Under the pieces are notes generated by a model. It did no database searches, was not told where the DNA came from, and was given only the letters and a program-made list of their open reading frames with translations. A stretch of 64,000 nt of DNA from Sciurus carolinensis. Lineage: Eukaryota > Chordata > Mammalia > Rodentia > Sciuridae. Below are positions 50,095-62,500 of this stretch, one piece after another. Location: NCBI RefSeq assembly GCF_902686445.1, contig NC_062219.1, positions 49,317,056 through 49,381,055 on the forward strand, given 5' to 3'. The position numbers and the translations under genes are program-made. Each line of letters starts with the position of its first letter. Position 1 is the stretch's first letter.

Positions 50095-50770
50095 CGTTTT
50101 AATGCATTGTGAATAATATGGACACATATGAGCCAAACCAGCATTTTTTTTTTTGGTGGAGGAATAGTAAGATATAAGTACAGCATGTAAGCTAGGATTG
50201 CATTCCTAGAAGGAAAAATACATCCCAGTCCCACCTTGGAACCTCCCTCTCAGAGGTGTCATCAGATCCTTCATGATGCAGTAGAAAACAGACTCATAAT
50301 GAGGCCTTTGGGTACCTTAATTATAAACCCCTTGGAGATCGCCATCTACATTATACTGAGTTCTGCATTATTTTTACTAGCCTGGTAACATTTCTCACAC
50401 ATTAGTTTCAAATATTGACATTAAACTTAAAATACATTGTGAACTTAACACCAGAACAAATTTTCATTAAATCATATTCATCAAAATATATATTTAATAA
50501 ATTTTCCTATATCTATCAAATTAGTATTCTATTTTTAGTTGACTAAAGGATTCATCATTTCTGTCTTGGTTTGTCTGGGACATTACCATCTAAGATCTAT
50601 TGACTAGAGGTATTATTGATTGTAACTCCTTTTGCTCTTAAAACTGCCCTTGTCTGAGGGTAACTTTCCTGATACTCTACTGATAAGTATCTTCCAAAAT
50701 AAGTAACTTTTCAGTCATTTTTAACAGACCTCAGGACCATTTTTTTTTATCAAAATAGTCAAGCAAAGGT
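50095..50770. other. Unique region
   Basis: No gene or clear repeat. Confidence 0.4.
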
Positions 50771-50771
50771 G

Positions 50772-50998
50772 TTTGCTTGTTTGTTTGTCTTTGTTGTTGT
50801 TTGTTTTCCTTTTCTTACAGTACTAGAGATTGAACCTAGGGGCACTCTACCAGGGAGCTATACTTTCAGCCCTTTTTAAAAAGTTTTTATTTTGAGATAG
50901 TGTCTTGTCAAGTTGCTGAGGCTGGCTTCAACTTATGATCCTTCTGTCTCAGCCTCCTGAGTAGCTGGGATTACAGGTGTGCCCCACTGCACCCAGTT
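50772..50998 (-). mobile_element. B1-dID SINE
   Basis: Antisense: a T/G-rich tail (50772-50817), ID (actagagattgaacctaggg), then B1 (tttgagatagtgtcttgtc … gtagctgggattacaggtgt). Confidence 0.87.
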
Positions 50999-50999
50999 A

Positions 51000-51870
51000 T
51001 AAAGTAAAGTTTTCATGCTTTCAAAATCAATTTTAATTTTTCTGCTAGCCATAAAATTCCTTAAAAACTGGGACAGTTGATGCAAAATTTATTATTATAG
51101 ATATGCAATGTTTGTTAAAAATAGTGATAAGGATAATTATAACCAAAATAATTCTTGAAAGAATTGCAATAATAAAAATTATTCTTTATTACTAATTTAT
51201 AACACCTTTATATTACAGAAATTATAGATGAACTTGCTTAAAAAGAAATTCAATGATAAAACAATGAAAGTTCTCCAAAAACTTTTTCCACAGGCACAAC
51301 AATACTTAACAGAACTTCACATGTACAAAAACAGGTACTTTTTTTTTTAATTAAAAAAAAGACAATGCTATTTTTAAACTGGTATTTTTCACTTAATTGA
51401 AGAAACCAGAAATGAAAGAGGTTTTAAATAAAAAACATAATTATATTTCTTTATCATGTTTTTCAATTCTATTAATAAAAGGCAGAGAACAAAATAGCTT
51501 ATGTTGACGGGGAGTAAGGAAACCTGCTCAGCATATGGCAGCCCCAGCAGCATGGGTATCTTTCTGGAACATTCTCTTTCATGTCCAAATTCCTGGACTT
51601 CTGTAAGTTCTTTTCACTTAAATTCTTTACTAATAATAATAGTATTAAAAACACAACAAAACTAAAACTGACCAAAAAGAGAGAAATTAACACAAATACT
51701 TTAATTTAAAAAAAAAAAGCTTCAAAACCAACAATATAGATTCCTATTTAAATTGAAAGCTTTGTTTTTTGTATGGATATTATGTGCTAATGCATATCAT
51801 AAATATTTAATAGAGTTTTGCTAATATTTAAATAAACATGCTAATCATATTGTTAAAATACAAGCAAGAG
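51000..51870. other. AT-rich unique region
   Basis: No gene or clear repeat. Confidence 0.4.
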
Positions 51871-52730
51871 CAACTGAAATGTTCTTCAGTATATGAATGG
51901 ATAAATGAACTGTGGGACATCTAGAAAATGGATGTGATTAGTGCTAAAAGGAAATGAGCTATCAAACCATGAAAAAACACGGATGAAGCCTAACTGCATA
52001 TTACTCTGTGAAAGAAGCTAATTTGAAAAGGTTACATACTGTGTGGTTCCAGTTGTACTTAAAGGTAAAACTACAGAGATAGTACAAAGATCAGTAGTAG
52101 CCGGGAGGAAGGAAGGATGAATAGGCCAAGCACAGAGGAATTTCAGGGCCGTGAAACTACTCTGTGTGATACAATAAGGGTGATACATCTCATTAAACTT
52201 TTGTCCATTTATCCATTGGGTTATTTGTTTTTTTGGTGTTAAGTTTTTTGAGTTCTTTATATATCCTGGAGATTAATGCTCTGAAGTGCAGATGGGAAAG
52301 ATTATCTCCCATTGTGGAGGCTTCTCTTCATGCTGTTGTCTCCTTTGCTGTGAAGAAGCTTTTTAGCTTGACACCATCCCATTTACTTGATTTTACTTCT
52401 TGTGCTTTTGATATCTGGTCTCCAGCAAAATGGAGAGTTAGGTCTACTTTTTCTTCTAGTAAGCTCAGGATCTCTGGTCAATTGCCTAGGTCCTTGATCC
52501 ACTTTGAGTTGAGCTTTGTGCAGGATGAGAGACAGGGGTTTAATTTCATGCTGCTACATATGGATTTTCAGTTTTCCCAGTACCATTGGTTGAAGGGCTA
52601 CTTTTCTCTAGTGTATGTTTATGGCACCATTGTCTAATATGAGATAACCATTTATGTGGATTTGTCTCTGTGTCCTCTATTCTGTTTCATTTGTCTTCCT
52701 GTCCGTGTTGGTGCCATTCAATGCTAAAGT

Positions 52731-52732
<2 letters not shown>

Positions 52733-52769
<37 letters not shown>
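52733..52769 (+). repeat. (AC)18 microsatellite at the L1 inversion junction
   Basis: A 37-bp run of AC lying exactly between the antisense and sense halves of the twin-primed L1. Confidence 0.95.
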
Positions 52770-52772
<3 letters not shown>

Positions 52773-53507
52773 GCCCAAATAACCCAATCAATAAATAGGC
52801 AAAGGAACTGAACAGGCACTTTCACAGAAGAAATATAAAAGATCAACAAATATATGAAAAATGTTTGACACTTCTAACAATTAGAGAAATGCATTAAAAC
52901 TCTAATGAGAATCCATCTCACTCCAGTCAGAATGGCAATTATCAAGAATACAAGTAACAGTTGGCGAGGATGTAAGGGAAAGGTACACTCATACATTGCT
53001 GGTAGACTGCAAATTGGTGCAACCACTCTGAAAGCAGTATGGAGGTTTCCTCAAAAAATTTGGATGGAACCACCATTGGCTCAGGTTATACAACTCCTTA
53101 GTATATATCCAAAGGAGTTAAAATCAGCATACTACAGTGATACAGCCACATCAATGTTTATAATAGCTCAACTCACAATATCTAGGAGCCAACAAAGGTG
53201 TCCTCCAACAGAAGAATAGATTTTAAAAATGTGGTATATATGCAATGGAATATTACTCAGCCATAAAAAAGAATTAAAAAAAAACTTTGCTGGTAAACGG
53301 ATAGATCTGAAGACTATCATGCTAAGTGAAATAAGCCAATTCCAAAAAATTAAAGGTCTAATGTGCTCCTTGATATGCAGAAGTTAACACATAAAGGTGG
53401 GGGAGGGAAAGAATAGAAGTTTAGTAGATTAGACAAAGGGGAATGAAGGGAAGGGAGGGAGGATGGGAATTAGGAAAGTAGAATTAATCTGATATAACCT
53501 TCCTATG

Positions 53508-54181
53508 TGCAGAAGATATGTTTGGGTAACCCTAAGACGGTGGCTGGCGTTGAGCCAAGAGGTGGCGCATACTTAGTGTTAACACGGAGTGATCTACTTT
53601 TGCCTGATTGGTTGATGTCTCCTTTGCGCTAATGGTCAACAGATGTTCCTCATTTTTAATTGGTGCTATGGTGCATGCTCCAACCATGCTACTTAATCCT
53701 AAGCTGATTGGCTGCCTTAGGTATATAAGACACACACCTATAGGAAGCACCATCGTATAAGCAGCACATCTGATAGATCGCAGAAGGCAGATGGCAGATC
53801 ACAGATCACAGATCGCAGTACACGGGATGCACCATAGACATGCCTTTAGCACGCACTTCTAGCACGCACCTTTAGGACACAGGATGTAGGATGCACCGAT
53901 AAGAAGAAGCAGCAGAATTCTAAGAAGAAGTAGCATTTCTGAAAGTGTAGCCTCTCCAATAAGCAAAGATTCTCCTTTAAGCAAAGCCTTTTCTTCCTCT
54001 CTCTCTCTTTTTCTAAAACTTCCTCTATAAGCTAGGGAACAAGCAAACAAGCAAGAAAGCAGCCCACTAAAAGAAAAGTAGTAGAAGTAGTTCATTTCCA
54101 GTCCACCTCCGATAAATACCCGAGCTATTGTTGCTGCAGGCGGTAACAATATCCGCGCGACTGTTGCTGCAGGCGGTGACA
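53508..54181 (+). mobile_element. Solo LTR of a class II (ERVK/IAP-like) endogenous retrovirus
   Basis: 674 bp starting TG and ending CA, with a perfect 6-bp TSD cctatg (53502-53507 and 54182-54187). Removing it restores the L1 3' UTR text (cctatgttcatat), which also occurs intact at about 62770. A 6-bp TSD is typical of class II ERVs. U3 carries three inverted CCAAT boxes (ATTGG at 53607, 53659 and 53707) and a TATA box at 53722. The part after the TATA has short cagatc-type repeats (about 53772-53820). The 3' end carries an 18-bp unit, gttgctgcaggcggtNaca, twice (about 54130-54148 and 54163-54181). No internal viral genes are present; LTR-LTR recombination probably removed them. Confidence 0.9.
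53722..53728 (+). promoter_or_regulatory. TATA box of the solo LTR
   Basis: TATATAA preceded by inverted CCAAT boxes, the usual retroviral U3 promoter layout. Transcription would start about 25-30 bp downstream, near 53750. Confidence 0.7.
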
Positions 54182-54880
54182 CCTATGTTCATATATAAAT
54201 CCACCACCAGTGGAACTCCACATCATGTGTAACCACAAGAATGGGATCCTAATTAGAATAAGTTATACTCCATGTATGTACAACATGTCAAAATATACTC
54301 TACTGTCATGTTTGTATCAAAAGAATAAATTTTAAAAAGAACTTTTGTCCAAACTCATAGAATGTCTAAAATCAGTGTTAATTCTGATTTAAACTATGTA
54401 TTTGGGGTGCTATGTGTTGACATAGTTTGACTCAGAGATGTAGTACTCTGGGGAGAGGATCTGATAATGGGGAAGTTTATACCTGTGTGGAGCAGGGTAT
54501 GTATGGAAAATTTCTCTATGTTCCTCTTAATTTTGACCTAAACTTAAATCTGCTTTGACAAAATAAAATCTTAAAACTATGTAAGTTAGCAGAAGAAATT
54601 AATAAAAATAATCTTTGCTAATAGTATTTTATTATAGACTTGTAACTTTTTCAGAGTACAGAAGTCATATACAATATAGAAAAGATCTATTTGTTATTCT
54701 TCCTCATGTGATCTTTGATTTTTTTTGTTTCATAAAAATTCTCATTAGTTAGAAACTAGGATTTTCTATTTAACAATAGCAAACAAAAATGTCATATTTT
54801 TATATTAAAATTGTTTTTTACATTACACAATAAAAAGCTTTCCATAATCAATCACTGATAATAGCAATATTAAAAAAAGT

Positions 54881-54948
54881 TGGGGATGTAGCTAAATGAT
54901 AAATCAAGTGCTTAGCATGCATGAGGCCCTGGGTTTGATCCCCAGCAC
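54881..54948 (+). mobile_element. ID SINE
   Basis: tggggatgtagctaaatgat … aggccctgggtttgatcccc matches the ID body. A TA-rich tail follows to about 55020. Confidence 0.88.
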
Positions 54949-55029
54949 AAAATATACATATATGTAAAAATATATTTATAAGTGTATATATAATATATAT
55001 GTAAAATATATATATATAATTTTATATGT

Positions 55030-56085
55030 ACATACACATGTTTGTATGTATTTGTAGGGTTAATGTCCTAGACAACAATAAAAATGAAGTGTCAGCCTTT
55101 TTAAGTTTTTTCCTCAGACATTATATTTTGTTTGTTTTTATTTAAACACAATGTCTCTCACTATTGAAAGAAGAACCTAGCTGGAAACTTGTTCTGTAAT
55201 TCAAACAGAATCACATTATGTCACTAAACATTTAATGTCACTAAACAGAAAACACGTTCTAGAAGAAATTAACTAAAAACAATGACTCTCAAACTATCTC
55301 TACAAACTGAAAGATTAAGGTGGTAGGGAAAATGGTACAAATGAGATCATTTGTGTATCTCTGTATATCTGAAAGATATAATCTTTGTCCTCGAAAATGG
55401 TAAGAAATTAGTTGACAAAGAAAGTGTTTATAACCTTAAATTAACAGCACATATTCTCTTTTCTCATTCATTTCTTAATAAATCTAAAGGGCTATTCCAG
55501 CAATAGCTTATCAAAAAAACAGAGCAAATATATATTTCTTAGAAGGTCCTAAGTCAGTGAAAAGGTATCAGGAAATGTGAAGAATGAAGAGTTAGCTATA
55601 TCTTCAAAGATTTTAAAGAGGTATAAGACTAAATATCACTATTTGCATGTTTTCCCTCTCTTTTGGAACTAGATGAAAGAACAGTGAAAAAGCAGAGTCT
55701 CCACCTTTATAACTTGCAGACTTGTTTTCAAATAAACAGTGGGGACAACAACTAAACTGCTTGTCCCCTGGGAAAGTGTGTGTATCTACACACACTCACT
55801 ACCAGAAAGCCAAAACTGATAGAATATCAAATCATTCCATTTTATACTGAAAAGTCCAGTTCAGTGTCAAGCTTTCTGTGAGAGACATTTAAAATAAGAA
55901 ATGCAGAATTTCAAAATCTCACATGCATCAATCTTTTAAGGAAGTTTTTCTGTCACTTCTCTCTCCTTAATTAACATGTTAAAGGAAACTGAGCAAATTG
56001 AAGCACTGGCAATTGAAGGACATTCTTTTTTAACAAGACCAGACATCATCCTTCAACAATCTTGACCAGAACTGAAAACTGACTG
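55030..56085. other. AT-rich unique region
   Basis: No gene or clear repeat. Confidence 0.4.
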
Positions 56086-56089
56086 TTGC

Positions 56090-57410
56090 TAGGTCGCTGC
56101 TGGCAACCGTAGGGAAAGGGCCCCCGCCCAGAAGGGCAGCTCAGCCATGCTCATCATTCTCCCTCTTGTTGTGGCAGCCGTCAAGAAAAATTATTTGTAC
56201 AGCAGCATCTTGAACAGATGGCTTGGAGACAAGTTAGAAATGGAAAAACCTGTGAGAAGAAATTGGCGGAAGTCAAGTCCAGACTTCAAAACACAGGCTA
56301 TGGATGGCTCACTAGACCTAGCTAGGATGGAAAGGTAGAGCTCTCCTATGTGTTACCCAGATTCCGTCAATCTGTGCGAGACTTCCATTGTCCACCTTGC
56401 ATGGCTATCCAAAATCTATGTGAAATATGGACAAACCACCCGCATTGTTCATTTACCAGTGGTCAGTTCTTCAGGAAGCAACACTAGATAATGTTATGTA
56501 AGACAAATGTAATCCTCCAATTCTCTTCCCCTTGTCTCACTCATTTCTCATGACCAAGACCCACCTGCTTTCCCCAGTGCTTAGCTTAAGCCTTATCTTT
56601 CCTTCCTATCCAATATGGCAGTGGTAGATATGAGAATGTGCCTTGCAGTATTGCAATGGTGGACAGCACAACTGATCAAAAACCCCAGTTTCTACATTAT
56701 GAATCCACCACTGTGTGGCCATGGCTGTGCTTCCTACAGGCCCTTTCCAGGCAAAGAGGATACTTACAGGCAATTTTGAAAGCTATCCAGTGACTCGAGG
56801 CTTTGCCAAAACTTTCTTAGAATTATATATACCACTTTCTCCAACTATTTCTGCCAAAGCCCCCTTCTCTTTCTGTTTCATGGTCCCAGCCCTGCATTTT
56901 GATTCAAGAGCTCTCCTCCACTTTCCCTCTAATCCAAGTTTGGTGTCCATTTCTCAGAAAGCCCAAACTATATACAATGACTCTGTCCCTTTATTCTCCT
57001 TAGCTGTTTTGCGAGATAATTCTGGAAGGTCTGCTGAGTGGTAAGCTGTAGCTAAAGGGAACTAGTAAACAGACTTGAGCAAGACTAGCGTCAGTCAGTC
57101 AGCAAATCATTGGTACATAGGAACTATAATATAGAGCAGAACTTGAAGGATGAAGTTCAGTTGGAAGCTCTGATGGAGATGTGCACCATCAGATCTTGGG
57201 AGGGACATACAGAGTTACTTAAAAGCATTGAGGAAAAATCATATCAAGTGGTAAAATTAACAAAATGTGCAGAAAGTACACCTGGGGCAAAGAGGCTCTT
57301 TCCCTTTTGCCTCAACGGCCTGAAACAGCACAGGAAAATTAACTGGTTTGCTCATCAAGATTGGGACCTGAATTGTGAATAAAAGGAAATAAAATTCTCA
57401 AGAAAAAGTT
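56090..57410 (+). other. Locally GC-richer segment, possible transcript (speculative)
   Basis: Starts with a GC-rich stretch (about 56090-56150, including gttgctaggtcgc, ggcaaccg and gggcccccgcccag) unlike its AT-rich surroundings. Several short plus-strand open frames follow (56147-56338 from an ATG, 56715-57044, 57110-57382), and the segment closes with AATAAA signals at about 57377-57395. None of the frames is recognised and they do not join in one frame. It could be a noncoding RNA, an unrecognised decayed retrocopy, or chance. Confidence 0.2.
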
Positions 57411-57423
57411 TACCTGAAATTAG

Positions 57424-57541
57424 AGCCATCAAACTTTTTCTGAAAAGGGCCAGATGAAGTTTTAAAAAGCCTTCTTCATTCAGGGTACTCACAAAAATAC
57501 AGAGAGCTAACAGGACCCATGGGCTGGTTTGCAACCCCTGG
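57424..57541 (+). mobile_element. hAT-Charlie MER-type element
   Basis: Starts gccatcaaactttttctgaa…agggccagat and ends gggctggtttgcaacccctg. Both ends match the non-autonomous hAT consensus, whose termini are partly complementary. Confidence 0.65.
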
Positions 57542-57767
57542 CCTAAAGTGATCATTTGTATCTGTTTGCCTAAGAGCCACTTCAGGAAACAAAATGCCAC
57601 ATTTAGATTCCATTCATTTAGATATAGTTCCATAGCATCCTAGCAGGGAAGGATATATTGTTACATTTTTAATTATCAGCTGAATTAATTATGACTATTA
57701 TTGAATCATCATTCTTTTTAAATCACTGAAATGCTAATTATTGCAGTAGATTTTAAGAGTAGCAACA

Positions 57768-57983
57768 GAGCTGGGCACGGTGGTGCTTGCCTGTAATCCC
57801 AGTGGCTCCGGAGGCTGAGACAGGAAGATCATGAGTTCAAAGCCAGACTCAGCAAAACTGAGGCGCTAAGCAATTCAGTGAGACTCTATCTCTAAATAAA
57901 ACAGAAAAAATAGGGCTGGGGATGTGGCTCAGTGGTCGAGTGCCACTGAGTTCAATATCTGGTTACCCCCCCACAAAAAAAAG
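57768..57983 (+). mobile_element. B1-dID SINE (young)
   Basis: Complete B1 (gctgggcacggtggtgcttg …) joined to ID (ggggctgggga-type: ggctggggatgtggctcagt) with a short A tail, flanked by the perfect 11-bp TSD gagtagcaaca (57757-57767 and 57984-57994). This text is the standard sciurid form of the element. Confidence 0.93.
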
Positions 57984-58244
57984 GAGTAGCAACAAAAAGG
58001 CAAGGTTCTCATCCTTTAGGTTGAAATTCTATTAAGGACTACATCTTGCAACTAAGTGAATCCTTGTATGTGAAGCTGATAGATTCTGTTTCCCTGTTCC
58101 AAAATCATTCAGTGGTGCCCACAAGCGTCCAAACTCTGACTGGCCCTGTCACTTTTTTATTTGCAGGGGAAAAATATACCCTTCATGTCTTCTGACACTT
58201 TGGTCTCTATTATCTGAAAATTGCTACAAATCATGGGTTTTTAT

Positions 58245-58420
58245 CATTAGTAACAACCATATTGTTATTTATTAAGCACTTTTCTCTGTGTGCTTAACCT
58301 TGATACACAAGGTACCTTATATAATTCAATGTTTCAAGGCTGGTACTTTTATGGATGATAAAATGGACCCAGAGAGGTGAGATGCTGTAATCAAGGTCAC
58401 AAAATTAATCTAAATGGAGT
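58245..58420 (+). mobile_element. MIR SINE relic
   Basis: Has a 'tattaagcacttttctctgtg … ggatgataaaatggacccagagagg … caaggtcacaaaatt' series. Confidence 0.6.
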
Positions 58421-58439
58421 AGGTATTTTGGTGTAACTG

Positions 58440-59190
58440 TTTGCCAACACAATATTCTTTTCCTTTCTTCTAGCAGTAGAACTATTTTTCTGCTGTCCAT
58501 TCCACAGTGGATAGAATTCTAGTAGATTTGTCACTTCAATGGCTCTGCTTTTCCTTGACTTAACCCCACAAGTGTGGATCAATCACCAAAATGAATAGTC
58601 AGAGTAGATTCAGTAATTAGTCTAGGAGTGAGCATGTGATCCTTTCAGGACAAGAAGTCACACGACAGAGAACTGCTCTTTCTGCTTTTATGAAATCGAG
58701 TGCTATGTGTCATGTATATTTTAGGGTACTAGGGACCTTCTCTGTCCCTACAAAAACAGCCTGCAGGTGAATGGAGCCAATATTTAAGAAAGCAGAACTG
58801 AGCAATGAAAAGAAACTGAATCCTATGACATCCTCTGAATCTACCTATAGCTGAAGATGCCAATCCTTGGAACTGCCAGTAGAAAAAGCCAATAAGTACC
58901 ATTATTGTTTAAACTAGAGCTGGCTTTCTCTTAATGCAACTGGAAAAGTGCTGGTTAATACAATACTACAGCCAGAATTTGACCCAGTCCCTCTGATTAT
59001 AGATCCATATGACCTACTATAATTCTTCATCAAAGACAAATTAGTGATGGAAATAATTCCATTGTTAATAGGGTAATACAAGTTAAAATGTAGAATTGCA
59101 CTTAAATGCCCCATGCATAGCCCATTGTGGTAATTAGCATTCTTGCTAATTACCTTTTATGTGTTTTTCCAGGAATCTCTTAATGATGGG
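58440..59190. other. Unique region
   Basis: No gene or clear repeat. Confidence 0.4.
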
Positions 59191-59194
59191 CTGT

Positions 59195-59280
59195 GTCTTA
59201 TTCATTCTTGTAATCCTTCAGCTGAGTATAATCCTTGAGACTTAGAAGGTGCTCAATAAAGGTTTCATGAATAAACAAAT
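59195..59280 (+). mobile_element. L2 LINE 3' end relic
   Basis: gagacttagaaggtgctcaataaaggtttcatgaat mirrors the L2 end '…taggcgctcaataaatgtttgttgaat'. Confidence 0.6.
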
Positions 59281-59394
59281 ATTTCTAGTAATTTACTAAT
59301 TAAAGAATTTCTTTTTTCAAGTTCACGTGAATAGTCTTATTCCAGGCAGTTGCTTGTCTCCATCCTTGACTTTACTTGGGTCTTTGTTTTCAAG

Positions 59395-59585
59395 ATCTGA
59401 TGTTACCTGAGAACTTTCCAACAACTCTAATTTCATTTCACTTCTCCCCACCTTACTTTATTTTTCTTGGTAACATCTATCAACTATTTGCAGTTTATTC
59501 TTTGTCTTCTTTCACTGAAATGTAAACTTCTTGAGAGCCATACCTGGCATACAGAGGACTTTCAAAAATGATTGATTGAATATTT
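59395..59585 (+). mobile_element. L2 LINE 3' end relic
   Basis: actgaaatgtaaacttcttg, agccatacctggcatacag and a final gattgattgaat form the usual L2 3' series. Confidence 0.6.
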
Positions 59586-59599
59586 ATAATGTAAACAGA

Positions 59600-62500
59600 G
59601 TATCTGGTGATGTGTCCAATTCCACATTTCTAACACCCTCCAATACATTTTAGGTATTCATTCACTATTATAATTATAAATATGACAATTAAATATAAAG
59701 TATGTGTTATAATGCAATGAATATGCTTTAAAATTTATTAAATGTTCTCCTTAGCAAAATATCTTGCCATTGTATGAAAGCTGAATGTGAAAACCTTTTA
59801 CTAAATCCATACTAGTAATCATATTGATTAACACAGTGTTGCCTTAATAGGCTAAATCAGCCATCTGTTTGCTCATGTTGTTATGATAGTGATATCTTAG
59901 CTTAATTTAACTATAAAATAGATGGAGGCTTAGTGAAATCAAGATATATATCATGATTGTTCCATATAAGTTGGTCAAATGTTATTTTAAATACTTTATT
60001 TTACTCTTTTCATGTTATCTAATACAATTATTCAGTCATCAAATTTTAAATAAATACATATATAAATTTAAATAATTATAACTTATTAGTAAGCTTACAT
60101 TTAAAAAACTCAATCTATAAACATAATATATTTAAGTGGGAAAAATTCAGATAAAGATCTCTTATGATAAAAATTAATTATAAAAAGACTATCATGACAG
60201 ATTTCTCTAAAGAAAATATTCAGTTTTTACTTCTTGTACCTATTATATTGACAGCTTCAAAAGCTGTGGTAATAATTTTTGTTCCCTCTCTTCTGGGTTT
60301 ATGTTCCTGTGAACTGTTTTTTGGGGTAACTTTTGGAGCTATTGAAAATGACATGCTTGATATTTTTCCCTGAATATCACAAACCTTTTAAAAATATTAT
60401 ATTGCAATTGTAGTATTAATCAGTAGCCCTGTGTAATTTAAACAGACCAGTATATTGTCTCTTGCTGACTCCAAATACTTCACTCCTTGCACTTTATTCT
60501 TATCAGAAAGAACAGCTGTAGTTCTACATGGGATACACCTGGCAGCTGGATGTATCCAGATGCCAACTCCTGCTTTAAGAAGAAAAGGAAAAGAAAGCAC
60601 TCCTCCATGCTATTGTTTCCTCAGAGACAGTGAGTATTGATATGAGATTAAAGAGGAGAAGTTGGAAGAAAATGGGGCCAGACTTCCACTTGATTTTTAC
60701 CTCTAATACATGCAGATAACATGTATATAAAATACAGTTCCCTGACCAAGGGGTTACTCATTTCTATTTGAAAAGTGTGAGTGAAGTCTTGTCTTACATT
60801 TTTCTGTGCAAAAAGGTGCCTTGGCTGTAGTTCCCACCTTGCTTTCAAAAATGGAGCTTGGCCAAGTCTATCTTCCTTACTGCAGAGAAAAGATATGTAC
60901 GTGACATTTACACCAAGGGGATGGAGCCATGAGATATATCATAAAATAGAACGCTCAGGGAAGTGGACAGGTGAGTTTTATGCTCATTAAATCCTAGATC
61001 ATTTTTTTCCTAAAACTTTATTAAAAATGTTAAGTATAATCTAAAATGTTTAAATTCTAGACCAATTGTTCTAAATTTAGCATTTATATATAATTCCATA
61101 TATAATTGAATTAAGTTCTTGAACACAACTGTCTAGAGTACACCTAGACTTATTTGTTTTTTAAATATCACACTAAAATGATGGATTTACAAATGTCTAG
61201 TATTGAATTACCTAAAGAGGTATGTTGATTACTTATTACCCTTACTTTTTCCATACAGGAAAATTTCCAAATGATATTCATTTTTGAATTAAGACCAAAA
61301 GAAAAGCAAACTACCATAATCACAGCTGGGTTTATGGAGACAAATTTCTTCCTTGAAGTTTTAGTTTTCTTTGGAAAAGAATCCTCTTCCTAATCATGAA
61401 TCATAACTCCACTGAACTCAGTTTTACCAAAAATAATTCATTCACCTTTATCAAAATTTCAAGTTCATTATTTACTTTTCACATTCTTACTCTTTGTATG
61501 TCTGTGTTGAGACACAGACATGAAGATGGAAGTACTTTCTTCATGAGAACACCTGGAGTCATTCTGTAGCCCTTCTTCCAAAATGACTTCATCATTTACA
61601 TATAATATATTTTGGCTGTGTAGATGTCCCTAGGTGGTGCCCACTCTACCTGAATAGCTATGAAAAACTTCTATCTTCTTTCAGTGCTTTATACTTGAAT
61701 CATGACCCCACTCGCCAATTCACAGCTTCCACAGGACAGTCTTATGAAGCCCACGATCATAAAATAATCCGGTAACTGAAAAAAAATAATAAGTAAACCA
61801 TCCAGAACTGAATCCAGAGACAGATACCTTTGCCCACATTCTCATGTAAGTTTACTTAGTTCACTGTTAAGTAACTATCCTTCTTTTTAACCAACAATTC
61901 TTATCTTTACACGCAGCCATCTCAGCTCTTATTCTAGTTAAAATCAGCAGAGTTAGGCAGTACCATTTCAACAGAACCTCCAAATCTGACAGTCATGTCT
62001 CTCAAAGACTGAGAACTCAGGGATACTGTAATCTACAATTTTCTTGTTACAGCTTCCACTTAGGGATTAGGCCATCAGAAATTAAAGGCAAAGCAATGTT
62101 TGTTGACACCCAAGAAGAAAGATCTCTTAAAATTAAAAACCCCTGAAAGAAAAACATTCAAGTTCTTGTAATTGACTATTGATAGTTAGACCACTTATTA
62201 TTTTTTAAATAGCATTTTACAAAGTAGATTACCATATAAGAGACATTTAATAAAACATTAAGAATAGTGGGCTACTAGTGACCACTGGCCGTTTTAAATT
62301 CCCTCTCTAACCTCCAAATCTAGAATAGGCTCATGTTCCTGCACACAGTACACCAGCCTGCTCAAAGCACCGGATATTGCCCTTTTGGTCTTGGTGGTAA
62401 TGACCACAGACCTCTCCCACAAACCTTGAAGCAGAAATAAATCTTTGCTGACCCAGGCTCATCACGTTATCTCAATTTTCCGTTTTCTATCTACTAAGTT

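Larger units (their letters stand above)
52208..54339 (+). mobile_element. 5'-inverted (twin-primed) L1, 3' end plus
   Basis: A single insertion flanked by the 12-bp TSD aacttttgtcca (52196-52207 and 54340-54351). The first part (52208 to about 52725) is ORF2 in antisense, equivalent to about 4045-4605 of the full-length copy. After a CA repeat, sense ORF2 resumes from the same point (aacccaatcaataaataggc) and runs to the 3' UTR and A-tail. The inverted part ends at about the codon where the sense part begins, which is the signature of twin priming. The TSD end (tttgtccattta) resembles the L1 sequence it joins (tttgcccattt), consistent with microhomology priming. A solo LTR interrupts the 3' UTR at 53508-54181. 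Confidence 0.92.
51875..54580 (+). mobile_element. Ancient L1M 3' UTR, split by a younger L1
   Basis: The left part (51875-52207) reads gaatggataaatgaactgtg, ctatcaaaccatgaaaaaac, acagagatagtacaaagatc in old L1M 3' UTR order. The right part (54340-54580) continues it: ttttgtccaaactcatagaat, gatctgataatggggaagt, ending in an AATAAA-like tail. The sequence is continuous once 52208-54339 is removed, so this is the host element of the nest. Confidence 0.85.

Noticed and set aside
52733..52769. Inverted and sense L1 halves as two separate insertions joined at the CA repeat
   Set aside because: One 12-bp TSD encloses both halves and their ends meet at the same point of ORF2, which fits one twin-primed event.
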